From positions 20,053 through 84,052 of IMG/VR virus record IMGVR_UViG_3300021960_000047: a stretch of DNA of 64,000 nt, one strand, 5' to 3'. The number at the start of each line of letters is the position of its first letter. Positions within the stretch are counted from its first letter, which is position 1. The stretch is from a virus. Positions 9,381 through 18,877 of this stretch are shown here, in pieces. Below the pieces are notes generated by a model that did not search any database, was not told the DNA's origin, and worked only from the letters and a program-made list of their open reading frames with translations. A program made the translations under genes and the position numbers.

Positions 9381-10706
9381 CTATATGTCGCCATTATATC
9401 CCAAAATAGGAGCAGAGTCGCCGTTACCGAGTCCGTCACTATCAACAGAATGCAAATAACTGAAATGCCAAACATCTTCGTCTATCAAATTGATTATATT
9501 AGATAGGTCAGCATAACTATCATCAAGAGTTCTAGCATTTATATCATCCGCGTCAGCGAGAGAACCATATTGCGTGTCCCAATTTGCAATTGTTCTTGGG
9601 TGGAACATATCGTTTGGTCTGGTTCTAATTCTATATCCATCCGGACCAGGAGCAATCTCAGTAACAGAAGAGGTTAGAAGTCCCTTTGTTTCTTGTTTTG
9701 TTGTTATATTAGTTGTTTGCACAATTAATACTGGTGGAGGCGGTTGGATAAGAGCAGGTGGAACCAACCCCAACCCCAAATCAAATACTGAAGTTATGTC
9801 TACCTTTCCTGCAAGGTACATACCTGCTGGGTGAATGAAAGACTTATATGCTCTTTGCCAAACATTAACGGAAAGTGGTGTAGATATCAGCAATCCATAT
9901 AACTGGAAAAACCTATTGTCAGTTATTCTTTTATCCGTAACATCAGAACCAATTGCTGTGTTAGAAGTTTTTTCAGATTCAATTCTAAGTTTTTTTCCTT
10001 GATATAGCAAAGCGTTACTAGCAGCATAATTAAGAGAAACATCAGATGCATATGAAGTTGGGTTGCCTTCTGCATTAACTGCCCAAGAAGGAGTAGAGGT
10101 AGTTTTTAAAGAAACCTTTTTTTCAAAATAATTTAATTCGTAGTCTACACCTTCAACAATTTCTATGAATTCTCCGTCATCTTTTTGCAGAAAGACTGTA
10201 ACTACTGCGTCCGGAAATGTAAAAGAAAAGTTATTACCTGTTGTAACCCCACCACCAATATACTCTAGCGTTTCTAATCTGGGGTCGCCCACATTAAATA
10301 CTCTATCTCTCCCATATTCTACTTCAATATCTACTCCATAAAATATCCTAAAAAACTGTTTTATAGAATATTCTGTTCCTTTAGATCTATAGAGTATGTT
10401 TGAGTATTGTATTGCTGATCTTTTATCGTTGAACGTTTCAAAATAAGGTTCGCCGAGTAAAAGTTCGCTTGCGATAAATGTCAAAAATTCAGTTTTTGTT
10501 TGTACTACATCACGGGATATTAGGAGATCTTGAATATTTGAAACAGGGTTATCCCCTGCTTCAAGACTTTTATAATACTCTTCCAAGAACTTTACTAAAT
10601 TTGGGTACTTATCGTCGAAATGAGACGGCAAAGCATTAAAAACTTCATACCGATCAAAGTCTAGGTCGTATCGATAGATATCGGATGTTGTCTTGTCAAT
10701 TGACAT
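9381..10706 (-). CDS. Baseplate wedge protein at gp7 position (441 aa)
   Basis: The N-terminal 120 residues carry a recurring phage baseplate pattern: F-N-A-L-P-S-H-F then YPNLVKFLEEYYKSLEAGDN, followed by ISRDVVQTKTEFLTFIASEL. Residues about 110-145 (IQYSNILYRSKGTEYSIKQF) match the helical core that T4-like wedge connectors share with P2 gpI-type proteins. The gene lies directly between gp6 and gp8, where T4 has gene 7, but it is less than half the length of T4 gp7 (1032 aa). I therefore call position and probable role, not strict orthology. Confidence 0.6.
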   Translation of the reverse strand: MSIDKTTSDIYRYDLDFDRYEVFNALPSHFDDKYPNLVKFLEEYYKSLEAGDNPVSNIQDLLISRDVVQTKTEFLTFIASELLLGEPYFETFNDKRSAIQYSNILYRSKGTEYSIKQFFRIFYGVDIEVEYGRDRVFNVGDPRLETLEYIGGGVTTGNNFSFTFPDAVVTVFLQKDDGEFIEIVEGVDYELNYFEKKVSLKTTSTPSWAVNAEGNPTSYASDVSLNYAASNALLYQGKKLRIESEKTSNTAIGSDVTDKRITDNRFFQLYGLLISTPLSVNVWQRAYKSFIHPAGMYLAGKVDITSVFDLGLGLVPPALIQPPPPVLIVQTTNITTKQETKGLLTSSVTEIAPGPDGYRIRTRPNDMFHPRTIANWDTQYGSLADADDINARTLDDSYADLSNIINLIDEDVWHFSYLHSVDSDGLGNGDSAPILGYNGDI

Positions 10707-10711
10707 GCTTG

Positions 10712-12622
10712 TTACTCGGTGTCAGTGATAACTGCTTTGGAATACGATTCTTCTGCATCAAACTTTACAATACTGTTTCGGACTGAAGTCACAACAGATT
10801 TATTTGCAGGAATAGCATAAAGTTTTATGTAAGATCTTCCCCCTGGAATAGATTGAACATTTAATCCAGTTATAGTAACTGTTCCAGTAGTTCTATCGTA
10901 GGAACCTATATTGTCTACTACGACGTCACCAAAAGAATCGACTATTTCTAAAACGTTAGAAGGTCTAACTTCAAATACTGCGTCTTGTCCTTCGCCAGAA
11001 ACACGAACTCTTTCGTTCAATTTGTTTCTTATAAACACTGTTTTATTTTTGTAGGTAAACTCGCTGGTATAGACAGTTTTTGCTTGTTGTACAACAGGGT
11101 CTCTTATTGCGACTGGGAATTTTACAACATAATCTTTTATCTGTGTCAATTGAGGAAATACCCTTCTATTAAGAACAATTTCCGCGCGAGAAGAGAGCAC
11201 AGAAGGATCAGTAGCGTCAATATCGGTTAACAGGTTTGACAAACGAAATACTTTACCAAAACTTCCAGTATTTTCTGCAAAATATTCTTCTACAGAAGTG
11301 TTCACAGCTGCTCGTATGTTGGATTGAGTCAATCCTGTCAAAGCAGGATTAAACTGGAAAAACACTTCAGTCGCAATATAAGTTTCTACTGGATCTTGGA
11401 ACCTTAACTGAAAAGATGTTATAGAATATTGTTCTGCTAACTCTAGAATCTTTTGCCTAGTATTAGAAATTGTTTGCGAACTTAGTCCTGCTTTCCAGAC
11501 TATAGAAACATATACTGCTCCAAAATCTGGGTCAAGTTCGTCTTGTCCTCCCCAAGATTGTATGTCACTAATAAAAGAAGAATATTTCTTTAGTATGAGT
11601 GCGGTGTAATCGTTAGCAGTTACCATTCTGTTTTGTGAAGAAAATTGATATGGGGCATTTTTTCTTATAGATTCAATAGACTCAACAGCAGTACCGCCAG
11701 AGGAACTTGTCACCGTTTCGAGATTAACTGTATCTAAATTGGGGTCTACGAGATAACTTCCAATGTAGATGTCAGAAGCAAGAACAAGACTTTGTATTCC
11801 ATTTGCTGTTTCTCCGCTATTTCGAAGATAATTAACAGCAACGACGTTTCCTGCCTTTGGTGAAACACCGAGAGTTGTTCCGTTACCAAAAGACAACTCA
11901 TAAAATCCATTAGGGGATTCTCTAAGAACATACAACCTAGATTCTTCATCAATCGTTGTAGCGTCAACTAGGTTTTGATAAACAGAAAATTCTGAACCTC
12001 CGTCTACCTCAGAGGATGCCTGATCTTCAAACACCCTGACAATGGCAGTGCTTATGTCAACTTCTTTGTCGGGGATAACATAAACAGTATCTAATGAAGA
12101 CCCAACCAAAAAGTCTTGTTGTCTCTCTTCTCCTTCGTAGACGAAAATTGTCCCATCAGGGTCGCCCGCAGGATAAAATTTATACGTCCCATTTTCTAAA
12201 AATGCTTCAACAGTTACCCTATTACTAAATGTATAGTCTACCTCGTCTTTTGTTCCACGAAGGACCAACTCACCAGGAAGTAATTTGACCTGAGTCGCTA
12301 AATTGCTAACCGAGTTTGGAGTTATTGAAAAATTAATAGTGCACTCAGAAGATTTTTTAGAGTCCGGAATATATCCCAAAGATTCCGCTAAAGAGACAAC
12401 AGAAGGTCTTAATTGTGCTGTGACTAAAAACGACTCGTTTAATGCAAAATTGGTCAAAAGTGCATTATAATGAGTGTTATATGCAAGAACGTCTAAAATA
12501 TTGTTTATACCAGAACCGTCGAAATCATAATCATTAAATTGCCCACCATCTTTTAAAAAGTTCTTTAAACTTTCTTTAATGGCATTGAAGTCTAATTCTG
12601 TTGATTTTATTGTGGTTGCCAT
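10712..12622 (-). CDS. 6: Baseplate wedge protein gp6 (636 aa)
   Basis: gp6 forms the inner ring of the T4 baseplate. The N-terminus contains the very conserved run DVLAYNTHYNALLTNFALNE (about 43-62), then SFLVTAQLRPSVVSLAESLG. The middle carries the P2 gpJ-type core (APYQFSSQNRMVTANDYTAL, about 320-345), and the length is close to T4 gp6 (660 aa). The start ATG overlaps the gp25 stop, and gp25 binds gp6 in the T4 wedge, so the two are co-translated partners. Confidence 0.9.
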   Translation of the reverse strand: MATTIKSTELDFNAIKESLKNFLKDGGQFNDYDFDGSGINNILDVLAYNTHYNALLTNFALNESFLVTAQLRPSVVSLAESLGYIPDSKKSSECTINFSITPNSVSNLATQVKLLPGELVLRGTKDEVDYTFSNRVTVEAFLENGTYKFYPAGDPDGTIFVYEGEERQQDFLVGSSLDTVYVIPDKEVDISTAIVRVFEDQASSEVDGGSEFSVYQNLVDATTIDEESRLYVLRESPNGFYELSFGNGTTLGVSPKAGNVVAVNYLRNSGETANGIQSLVLASDIYIGSYLVDPNLDTVNLETVTSSSGGTAVESIESIRKNAPYQFSSQNRMVTANDYTALILKKYSSFISDIQSWGGQDELDPDFGAVYVSIVWKAGLSSQTISNTRQKILELAEQYSITSFQLRFQDPVETYIATEVFFQFNPALTGLTQSNIRAAVNTSVEEYFAENTGSFGKVFRLSNLLTDIDATDPSVLSSRAEIVLNRRVFPQLTQIKDYVVKFPVAIRDPVVQQAKTVYTSEFTYKNKTVFIRNKLNERVRVSGEGQDAVFEVRPSNVLEIVDSFGDVVVDNIGSYDRTTGTVTITGLNVQSIPGGRSYIKLYAIPANKSVVTSVRNSIVKFDAEESYSKAVITDTE

Positions 12623-13146
12623 TATCGTAACCTATTCAAATTTATGGTTGTTGTGACAGTTTCTTCGAAACTTATGTTTTTGATGTTCAAGTCCAGTTTT
12701 ATCCTCAAATCATTAGAAGAATACCTAAGAAGATCAGAAGAACCGCTCTCAATAATTTTTTCTCCTTGAAGATAAGTAATATTTTTTACTTCAACTCTAG
12801 GTTCCCAACGCTGTAGGGTTTTGGTTATTATTCTTGTCACAAAAGGTTCAGAAACTTTGGTACTGCTTTCAAATAAGAGAGATCTCAAATTTCCACCAAA
12901 ACTGGGTTCAAAAGGTTTTTCTTGGGTATTGGTTAACAATATATTTTCGACAGACTGTAGTACAGCAGCAACATCAGTTTTTTTATAAATGTCGCCTTTA
13001 AAATCTTGCCCAACACCAGAACTGTCGTAACTGGTAGGTGTCCCTGGTTTGGCTGTAAAAGACAAATCAACGTCTGAGTTGAATTTTGTCTTTCCTGTAA
13101 GTAGAGTTTTATTTTTTAACCCTGGAAGTACTCTATTCAGTGCCAT
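12622..13146 (-). CDS. 25: Baseplate wedge protein gp25 (174 aa)
   Basis: This is a GPW/gp25 family protein. The core is visible at residues about 55-125: VAAVLQSVENILLTNTQEKP, FEPSFGGNLRSLLFES and ITKTLQRWEPRVEVKNI. T4 gp25 is 132 aa, and this version has a longer N-terminus. ATG at 13146 (MALNRVLPGL) is chosen over the in-frame TTG at 13158, because GGAA sits 6 bases upstream and MALN is a natural start. A TATAAATA late promoter lies 28 bases before the ATG. The gene heads the gp25-gp6-gp7-like run. Confidence 0.85.
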   Translation of the reverse strand: MALNRVLPGLKNKTLLTGKTKFNSDVDLSFTAKPGTPTSYDSSGVGQDFKGDIYKKTDVAAVLQSVENILLTNTQEKPFEPSFGGNLRSLLFESSTKVSEPFVTRIITKTLQRWEPRVEVKNITYLQGEKIIESGSSDLLRYSSNDLRIKLDLNIKNISFEETVTTTINLNRLR

Positions 13147-13173
13147 CGGAGGTTCCAATTAATTTACTTCATT

Positions 13174-13181
13174 TATTTATA
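13174..13181 (-). promoter_or_regulatory. T4-type late promoter (TATAAATA) before gp25
   Basis: A perfect TATAAATA on the minus strand lies in the 41-base gap between the spike gene and gp25. The predicted start is about 13168, giving a leader of roughly 22 bases. Confidence 0.7.
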
Positions 13182-13187
13182 CGCCAA

Positions 13188-15557
13188 TTAATCAGATATC
13201 TCTACCAAATCGTCCTCAGAAAGTATTCTTCTATTAAAGTACGTTCCAACTTTCATTTGAAAAGAAGTTTTAAAACTTGTGTCTACAGTTGGCATAACCA
13301 CAATTAACTGCTGAGACAATATTCCGTCTGGGCGAATAAAGTCGTAATCTAAACTTAATTGATCGTAGAAGAAAGTATCTCTAATATACAAAGAGAGGTC
13401 AAAGGTGGCACTGTAGTCAATCTTGCCCCTTGAGTTGAACAGCGTGTATACAACAGCGCGTCCTTCATACTTCAATTGATTGATTGTTGGTCTGCCTGTG
13501 ATCAAAGAAATTTGCGTCGAACCGCCATCTTCTTTTCTATAGGGTTCTCTCCAATAACGAGCAGTTGGTTGTTCTTTTGATGCATCATATGCTTCCCTGA
13601 TACCGCTGGCAGGGTGATAATATCCTTCTGTAACTTGTAGTCTATGTCGACCAAACTCATTAGAGGAGGCAATACCTTCCATCAACCAAGCATGCAAGTA
13701 CCACTGCCTTGCTAAGTTTTGTCTTTGATCAAACAGCGGCACAAAATCTAGTGAAGTTTTAGATCCAGGTGCACCGAGGAATTTAGAAACAGTACAAGAC
13801 TTAGATAGTTTTGTGTTGCTTGTTATTGGTGTGCTGTTTTTATCTGGATTATAAACTGGATCTGCCAAAATAGTTCTGACAGAAGAAACTTTGTTCTTTG
13901 GCAAAAACGTTTTAGAAGACCTTTCTACAGGGTTCCCGAGTAGACTGTATCCAAACTTTGCTGTAGGTTGTGCCTGTCCTGTCCTCTTAATTTCGTATGG
14001 GGCAGGAGGAAGCGGCAACGTATAGTGAGGGTGTATTCTGTTTTCGTCAAGAAGAGATTGAATACACTTGGCGCCATCGGTCTGTTTCTCTGGCGAAGTT
14101 TGTGCATCGTTAGCACCGTCCATCGTACGCAATTTAGAGCGAATCTCTTGGGTGGTTGGTGTCCAGTTAAAGTAATACGTGTACGAATCAATCTTCGCAA
14201 TCTTATCTTCGATCGTGTTATCTTCGTCAACAAGTACCTTACGAACAGCAAACGGAGACGTCTTCAAGTAAACGTCGTTCCAATCTCCTGTTGTTGAATA
14301 GTTTGGCGAAACGTTAGCACCCACCCTGCCTTCTATTTGCGGTCCAGCAGTGTTTGTGTCGTCGACGTTCCATCCCCAGTCAAATTGATAGGTTGGGTCA
14401 GATGTTAATGTAGGCGAACCATCGTGTGCTGTTGTGCTTGTCGGATCATATCCAACTGCATCAACAGTGCCAGGTACATTACCACCAGGGTCTGCCACTG
14501 GTGAACTTACTGCCTGAAATGCATGGAAACAATACTTAGAAGTATCTGCCTTAGTAGCATAACTCGATCGATGTGCCCAGTGAGACTCGTCTGCGTACAG
14601 AGCAAACTTCGCTGTCCACGCCTCCAGAGCGCGTCCTACAAGGTTTCCTTGGAATACCGTAGCACTACCATTATCGTCGTCTGGACCTGTGTAGAGAGAC
14701 CCTACGAAGTGCATATTAGACCCACCGATCTTTCCTGTTGGGGCAACAACCGTTACATCTTTCGAAGAGAGCACTGCCTGATTTCCTGACGCAACATGCC
14801 AACCGTCCTCTGCTGTCGCCCTCACGTTTCTACCAGCATTGACGATATGATCTTTTTTCGCGATAACTCTAATGTCTTTTTTACCAACAATCTTTACATC
14901 GCTAGAATAAAAATCAAACGTGTCTCCCCAAACTTTTGTGTCCTTGTTACCACGAACAATTGTGCTATGGGTATCACCAGTTTCAGTAATTAACGAACCA
15001 TGAGTTGACTGATTGTAATTTGCGCCGACGTTCACGTTCATAGTCCCGCCAACTTCAACATTATAGTTTCCATTAACAACAAGGTTTAGGTCTCCGTCAT
15101 AGGTTAAATTTCCTTGACCAGAAACTACTAATTCGTGATCAGCACCAGCAACCTGTACTTGGTGCGACCTAGAGACCACAACAACAGAACCGTCCTGTTT
15201 AAGTTCTACTCCAGCACCTGTGTGGTGCTTCAACAGTATTCTTTCGTTCCCTGGAGTATCGTCTATTTCAAACGAATGTCCAGAGGGAGTGGTGTTTGCT
15301 TGATTAAATGGGTAGATTGAAGGCGAAGCATAAGGAACGTCAAAGTTTACGCCAAGAGTAGATCCACCTAAACGAAGGTCGTTTATTTGAATACCACGTG
15401 CTGAAGCACTTACACTAGGAGAGAACCAGTTAGAACGGAGAGGGTATTCGCCTGTTGGATCTGACATACCGTCTCGAGAGATACCAACGCTGAACTCTCT
15501 TTCAACACCGTTTTCTTTTGCCAGACGGTCTTCAATTTTGTTATTTGTTGTTGTCAA
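13188..15557 (-). CDS. Central spike, gp5 C-terminal beta-helix type (789 aa)
   Basis: Residues about 95-300 are a long series of short strands in the VgrG/gp5C style, for example DLNLVVNGNYNVEVGGTMNV, NVGANYNQSTHGSLITETGD, and then DVKIVGKKDIRVIAKKDHIV. This is the pattern that makes the trimeric membrane-piercing needle under the T4 hub. The C-terminal half (about 300-789) is unlike T4 gp5 and has no recognised family. Start is TTG at 15557, overlapping the previous stop (TTGA) with GGAG 8 bases upstream, so translation is coupled to the amidase gene. The spike is encoded separately from the OB-fold and enzyme parts. Confidence 0.75.
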   Translation of the reverse strand: MTTTNNKIEDRLAKENGVEREFSVGISRDGMSDPTGEYPLRSNWFSPSVSASARGIQINDLRLGGSTLGVNFDVPYASPSIYPFNQANTTPSGHSFEIDDTPGNERILLKHHTGAGVELKQDGSVVVVSRSHQVQVAGADHELVVSGQGNLTYDGDLNLVVNGNYNVEVGGTMNVNVGANYNQSTHGSLITETGDTHSTIVRGNKDTKVWGDTFDFYSSDVKIVGKKDIRVIAKKDHIVNAGRNVRATAEDGWHVASGNQAVLSSKDVTVVAPTGKIGGSNMHFVGSLYTGPDDDNGSATVFQGNLVGRALEAWTAKFALYADESHWAHRSSYATKADTSKYCFHAFQAVSSPVADPGGNVPGTVDAVGYDPTSTTAHDGSPTLTSDPTYQFDWGWNVDDTNTAGPQIEGRVGANVSPNYSTTGDWNDVYLKTSPFAVRKVLVDEDNTIEDKIAKIDSYTYYFNWTPTTQEIRSKLRTMDGANDAQTSPEKQTDGAKCIQSLLDENRIHPHYTLPLPPAPYEIKRTGQAQPTAKFGYSLLGNPVERSSKTFLPKNKVSSVRTILADPVYNPDKNSTPITSNTKLSKSCTVSKFLGAPGSKTSLDFVPLFDQRQNLARQWYLHAWLMEGIASSNEFGRHRLQVTEGYYHPASGIREAYDASKEQPTARYWREPYRKEDGGSTQISLITGRPTINQLKYEGRAVVYTLFNSRGKIDYSATFDLSLYIRDTFFYDQLSLDYDFIRPDGILSQQLIVVMPTVDTSFKTSFQMKVGTYFNRRILSEDDLVEISD

Positions 15558-17050
15558 AACTTCTTCTCCATAACGTCTGGATCTTTTTCAAGTGCATCTA
15601 TCTCGGAATTAGTTTCTTCAAGTTTTGCTAAAATATCATCTGGTGTAAACCCTGCTTGATTAATTGGGTCAGTGTACAAACTTAATTTATTAAAGTTGTT
15701 GAAAACGTAAGTCCGAACATCAAACCCTGGATCTTCTTGTGTTGGGTCTATGTCCATATGCCCGAGTGCCTGTCCTCCTGGGAACTGACTAAAAAATACT
15801 CTCATAATTTGATAAAAAGTATTATACTGAGATCTACTAATCGATCTTGTAGAAGCAACTTCGTAAAGGTTTGATGCTCCAGTAGAAACGTTCAACCCCC
15901 CAACGAAACAGATTCCTATTGAGTGTTCGTCATGTCCATTTAGGTCGCAATGCTTTCCTGCTTTATTCAAAGGGACGCCCCTCTCAACAGAACCGTCTCT
16001 ACGAATAATAAGATGATAAGCATTATCACCTGCTCCCGTTAGTTCTGTGAGTTGAGAAGCACTAAGGTTGGCGTTTGTGAAAGTCTCTGACCAATGCACT
16101 ATGACTTCGCTTATGCCTCTCGTGATGCTAGACATCTCTGCCTCAAGTTCTTCTATAGAAGAAATAAAAGAACCTTCTGCGTCTATAGTATCTACGTCAA
16201 TAATATATGGGTTTGGTCCTGGCAAATCGGTCGTGTTGTCAATAGTTCCCGCGATGGTGCCCCTAGTTGACGACATCAAAGACTGCAAAGAACCAGTACT
16301 AGCATTAGTCCCGCTTGCTGCTTTCACATAAGAAGCAGCAAAGGTATCTCTCTGAGAAGGACTTAGGTCGTCAAGGTCTACATTACCCAAAGGATCTGCC
16401 ACAGAGGTCACAAGGTCTTTGATTTCTGGATCTGTGAGAAGGGGGGCAAAAGAAGGAGGAAGATCAGTGAACAGATTTATTTCGCCAGAACCTTTTAAAA
16501 AAGTGGCAACAACTCTTGGTGATATATTAGATAATTCTAACGGAGAGAGCAAGGTGCCCAAAGAAGCATTAATAGACGCTACAACATCTCCTGTAATTTG
16601 TTCTGCTATTTGAGCAAGAGATCCACTGATCCCCAAAGAACCCAAAACTGCGCCAACCCCTCCTGTGACTTCAAGTAATCTTCTTTCATAGTAATTAATA
16701 AAACTGTTTAATGCGTCTGCAATAACCGTATCAAGGTTTAATATTCCTCCTCCAATTTGCCCAAATACAGAATTGGACTTCAATACATCGATCAAGGTGT
16801 TTTTGTTCATAGAAGGGGTGAAGGGAAGCATCAAGTCGGCAACTGTATCATAAATTTCTCCAGGAATATTCCCAGGAATATTTGTATCGATACCTCGCAA
16901 AGCATCAGAAATAATCTTTACAATTTGTGTTCTGACAATATCGGGCATCGACCCACCAGAAAATATACCAAGACTGCTCGACAATCCTGAGGCATTTCTT
17001 ATACCTTCAGCAATGTACTGGTTGTAAGTTGATTGATTAAGAATTGCCAT
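15554..17050 (-). CDS. Tail-associated N-acetylmuramoyl-L-alanine amidase (498 aa)
   Basis: The C-terminal domain (about 312-455) is an amidase_2/PGRP-type zinc amidase, which cuts the bond between muramic acid and the stem peptide. His319 (VIVHWSETF), the block YHLIIRRDGSVERGVPLNKA, and His431 with Asp440 (GHMDIDPTQEDPGFD) are in the expected positions. The N-terminal 300 residues are Leu/Ile/Gly-rich with GGVGAVLGSLGISGSLAQIA and may be an assembly or membrane-contact region. It lies between the hub and spike genes and is therefore inferred to be a virion enzyme acting during DNA entry, separate from the endolysin at 38.4 kb. Confidence 0.8.
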   Translation of the reverse strand: MAILNQSTYNQYIAEGIRNASGLSSSLGIFSGGSMPDIVRTQIVKIISDALRGIDTNIPGNIPGEIYDTVADLMLPFTPSMNKNTLIDVLKSNSVFGQIGGGILNLDTVIADALNSFINYYERRLLEVTGGVGAVLGSLGISGSLAQIAEQITGDVVASINASLGTLLSPLELSNISPRVVATFLKGSGEINLFTDLPPSFAPLLTDPEIKDLVTSVADPLGNVDLDDLSPSQRDTFAASYVKAASGTNASTGSLQSLMSSTRGTIAGTIDNTTDLPGPNPYIIDVDTIDAEGSFISSIEELEAEMSSITRGISEVIVHWSETFTNANLSASQLTELTGAGDNAYHLIIRRDGSVERGVPLNKAGKHCDLNGHDEHSIGICFVGGLNVSTGASNLYEVASTRSISRSQYNTFYQIMRVFFSQFPGGQALGHMDIDPTQEDPGFDVRTYVFNNFNKLSLYTDPINQAGFTPDDILAKLEETNSEIDALEKDPDVMEKKF

Positions 17051-17963
17051 CAGATGGAGTCTCGTTCAGCGGAGAAATATAGTCAAGAATTGCTCTACGG
17101 TTTTCTTGAGAGATAGTTAGTCCGTTATTTGCTTGAGGCGGATATGTGTTATTCAAAGTAACAGGTCCAGGAAGAGTTCCGTCAAACATTCCGTTGTCTC
17201 CGTCAAGGGATTGTAATAAGGTGTTAATACTCTGTGGTTGGCCAGAATTAATGATAATAAATGGATAGTTGTTTCTTTCGTTGTCTAATCCGTAGATAGT
17301 TGCATCGTTAAACTCAGATGGAGTTGTTGAGGTAGCAGCTGCTTCAGCGTTTCTTTTAGTAGAAGTTTCTTTATAAGAACTTGTCTTGGTTGGAGAAGAA
17401 CCTGACCTTATTATCGTATCATACCACCAATGCCCAGATTCGTCGCCATCTCCAGTAGGAGTATCGCTAGAAAAGTTCCACTTATATCCTTGGATAACAT
17501 CACTTCCGTCTTGAGTTTCGTTGAACGTTCCCTTTTGAGAAGTTGTAGCAACCAAAAAATGTTGTCCTGCGATAGTGCTTGCATCTGCTTCTCTTGATGT
17601 TGGCGCAAATTCGTCTCCGACAATAGCATTTCCTGGATTATCTTCGGTGGAAGGAATTTCCATCTCACCATGAATATAAAGAATACCAGTACCATAAGTT
17701 ATATGGTCTATGTCTGGAACTTCTTCAGTAACTGCTTGCCAACCATCTTGTCTTTGGGCAACGTTTGGGTCGCTCGGGTCAGCAGTGTTTAGACTACCAA
17801 ATCTCTCAAAATCTCGGTTAGAATATCTGCCAATATTTGACATATTGGCGATGAACCATTCTCGAATTCTAGCAGCATGACCTTCTCTGAGGTCGTCCAA
17901 TCCGACGCGATCATAGAGGTTGCGAATGTAACTTGAAATTTCAGATAAGTTTAAGAGTGCCAT
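17037..17963 (-). CDS. Hub-region virion protein, unknown (308 aa)
   Basis: This gene is embedded between the OB-fold/lysozyme gene and the amidase gene and overlaps both (1 base upstream, 14 bases downstream). The N-terminal 50 residues form an amphipathic helix (LNLSEISSYIRNLYDRVGLD). The middle has SDVIQGYKWNFSSDTPTGDG and a Ser/Thr-rich linker. The C-terminus contains Pro/Asn-rich NNTYPPQANNGLTISQENRR. No catalytic motif is visible. Synteny suggests a hub or spike accessory that links the pieces of the split gp5. Confidence 0.6.
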   Translation of the reverse strand: MALLNLSEISSYIRNLYDRVGLDDLREGHAARIREWFIANMSNIGRYSNRDFERFGSLNTADPSDPNVAQRQDGWQAVTEEVPDIDHITYGTGILYIHGEMEIPSTEDNPGNAIVGDEFAPTSREADASTIAGQHFLVATTSQKGTFNETQDGSDVIQGYKWNFSSDTPTGDGDESGHWWYDTIIRSGSSPTKTSSYKETSTKRNAEAAATSTTPSEFNDATIYGLDNERNNYPFIIINSGQPQSINTLLQSLDGDNGMFDGTLPGPVTLNNTYPPQANNGLTISQENRRAILDYISPLNETPSDGNS

Positions 17964-18877
17964 TACCTTGCCCCAAGTCCTTTATATATTTCTTCTGCTT
18001 TAGTTTCTGCATCTGATTGGCTGCAAGTTGTAAGAGGGTGCACATAATACTTAACTAAAGCAGCAACTTGGCCATTGCCCTTGGTTTCTATTCCGTCTAT
18101 CTTTTCACCAGTTAGGTTTCCCTTTATCTCTCGTGCGCGCGATATTTTTGTAAGAGCAGTAGACCTTGTGCTTCTCATTTCGTGCATAACATAAATTAAT
18201 TGACCTTCAAAATCGTTTATACTTCGAGAGGGAGCAAGTCTGTTTGTGTATGCAACAAACCTAGAATAACGAGGCGTATTTAGTGGCCAACCAGCAAGTC
18301 CAAAACCATTAGAATTTTGCGCGGGGTCCAGTCCGCTTATTTCTTGTAAGACCCCAGTGATAGAACTTGCCTGCTTTGCGTTTAATCCATTGTCAATAAA
18401 AAACCTAGCAACGTCAGAAGCAGGAAGCGGTCCAGTATCATCAGGTTGTCTTGGATTATAGAAAACTGGGTCTTGTAGTTGTGCATTAGATTGTGTGAAA
18501 ATGTAAGTAAAAGGATTGGTAGACGGGTCTTGCCTGTTGGCTGCCTGAACTGCTGATGGGTACTCTACTCTGGGGAGAGAACCCATAACCAGAGGCAGTT
18601 GTGAATGTGCGCCATCTAAAAACATACCAAAAACTAAAGTTCCTGGAAGTATTTGACAATGAGTCCCTAACCCAGACCCGCCATAAGTATCGCTTGGGGT
18701 CATAACTTGCGCCCAAGGCAAATCGTTCTGAGGGATATCGTTTACGTCTCTTGAATGAATACCGTGCACGCGAATTTTAATTCTTCCCTCATATCCATAT
18801 GGAGGAGAATTGTCTATCACGGTGGCGACAAACCAACGAAAATCGTCGCCATAGTATTCTGTGTTTAAAGGTCTCAT
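17963..18877 (-). CDS. 5: Baseplate hub gp5-like: OB-fold plus phage-tail-lysozyme domain (304 aa)
   Basis: Residues about 10-102 match the OB-fold of T4 gp5, with GRIKIRVHGIHSRDVNDIPQ, NDLPWAQVMTP and HSQLPLVMGSLPRVEYP. This domain bridges the gp27 hub and the needle. Residues about 155-235 resemble the phage_tail_lysozyme (lysozyme2) fold: ASSITGVLQEISGLDPAQNS, then GFGLAGWPLNTPRYSRF and FEGQLIYVMHEM. In that family a Glu normally stands directly before SGL. Here Ile does, with Glu179 one residue earlier, so activity is uncertain. The beta-helix needle of T4 gp5 is encoded separately downstream. Confidence 0.75.
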   Translation of the reverse strand: MRPLNTEYYGDDFRWFVATVIDNSPPYGYEGRIKIRVHGIHSRDVNDIPQNDLPWAQVMTPSDTYGGSGLGTHCQILPGTLVFGMFLDGAHSQLPLVMGSLPRVEYPSAVQAANRQDPSTNPFTYIFTQSNAQLQDPVFYNPRQPDDTGPLPASDVARFFIDNGLNAKQASSITGVLQEISGLDPAQNSNGFGLAGWPLNTPRYSRFVAYTNRLAPSRSINDFEGQLIYVMHEMRSTRSTALTKISRAREIKGNLTGEKIDGIETKGNGQVAALVKYYVHPLTTCSQSDAETKAEEIYKGLGAR

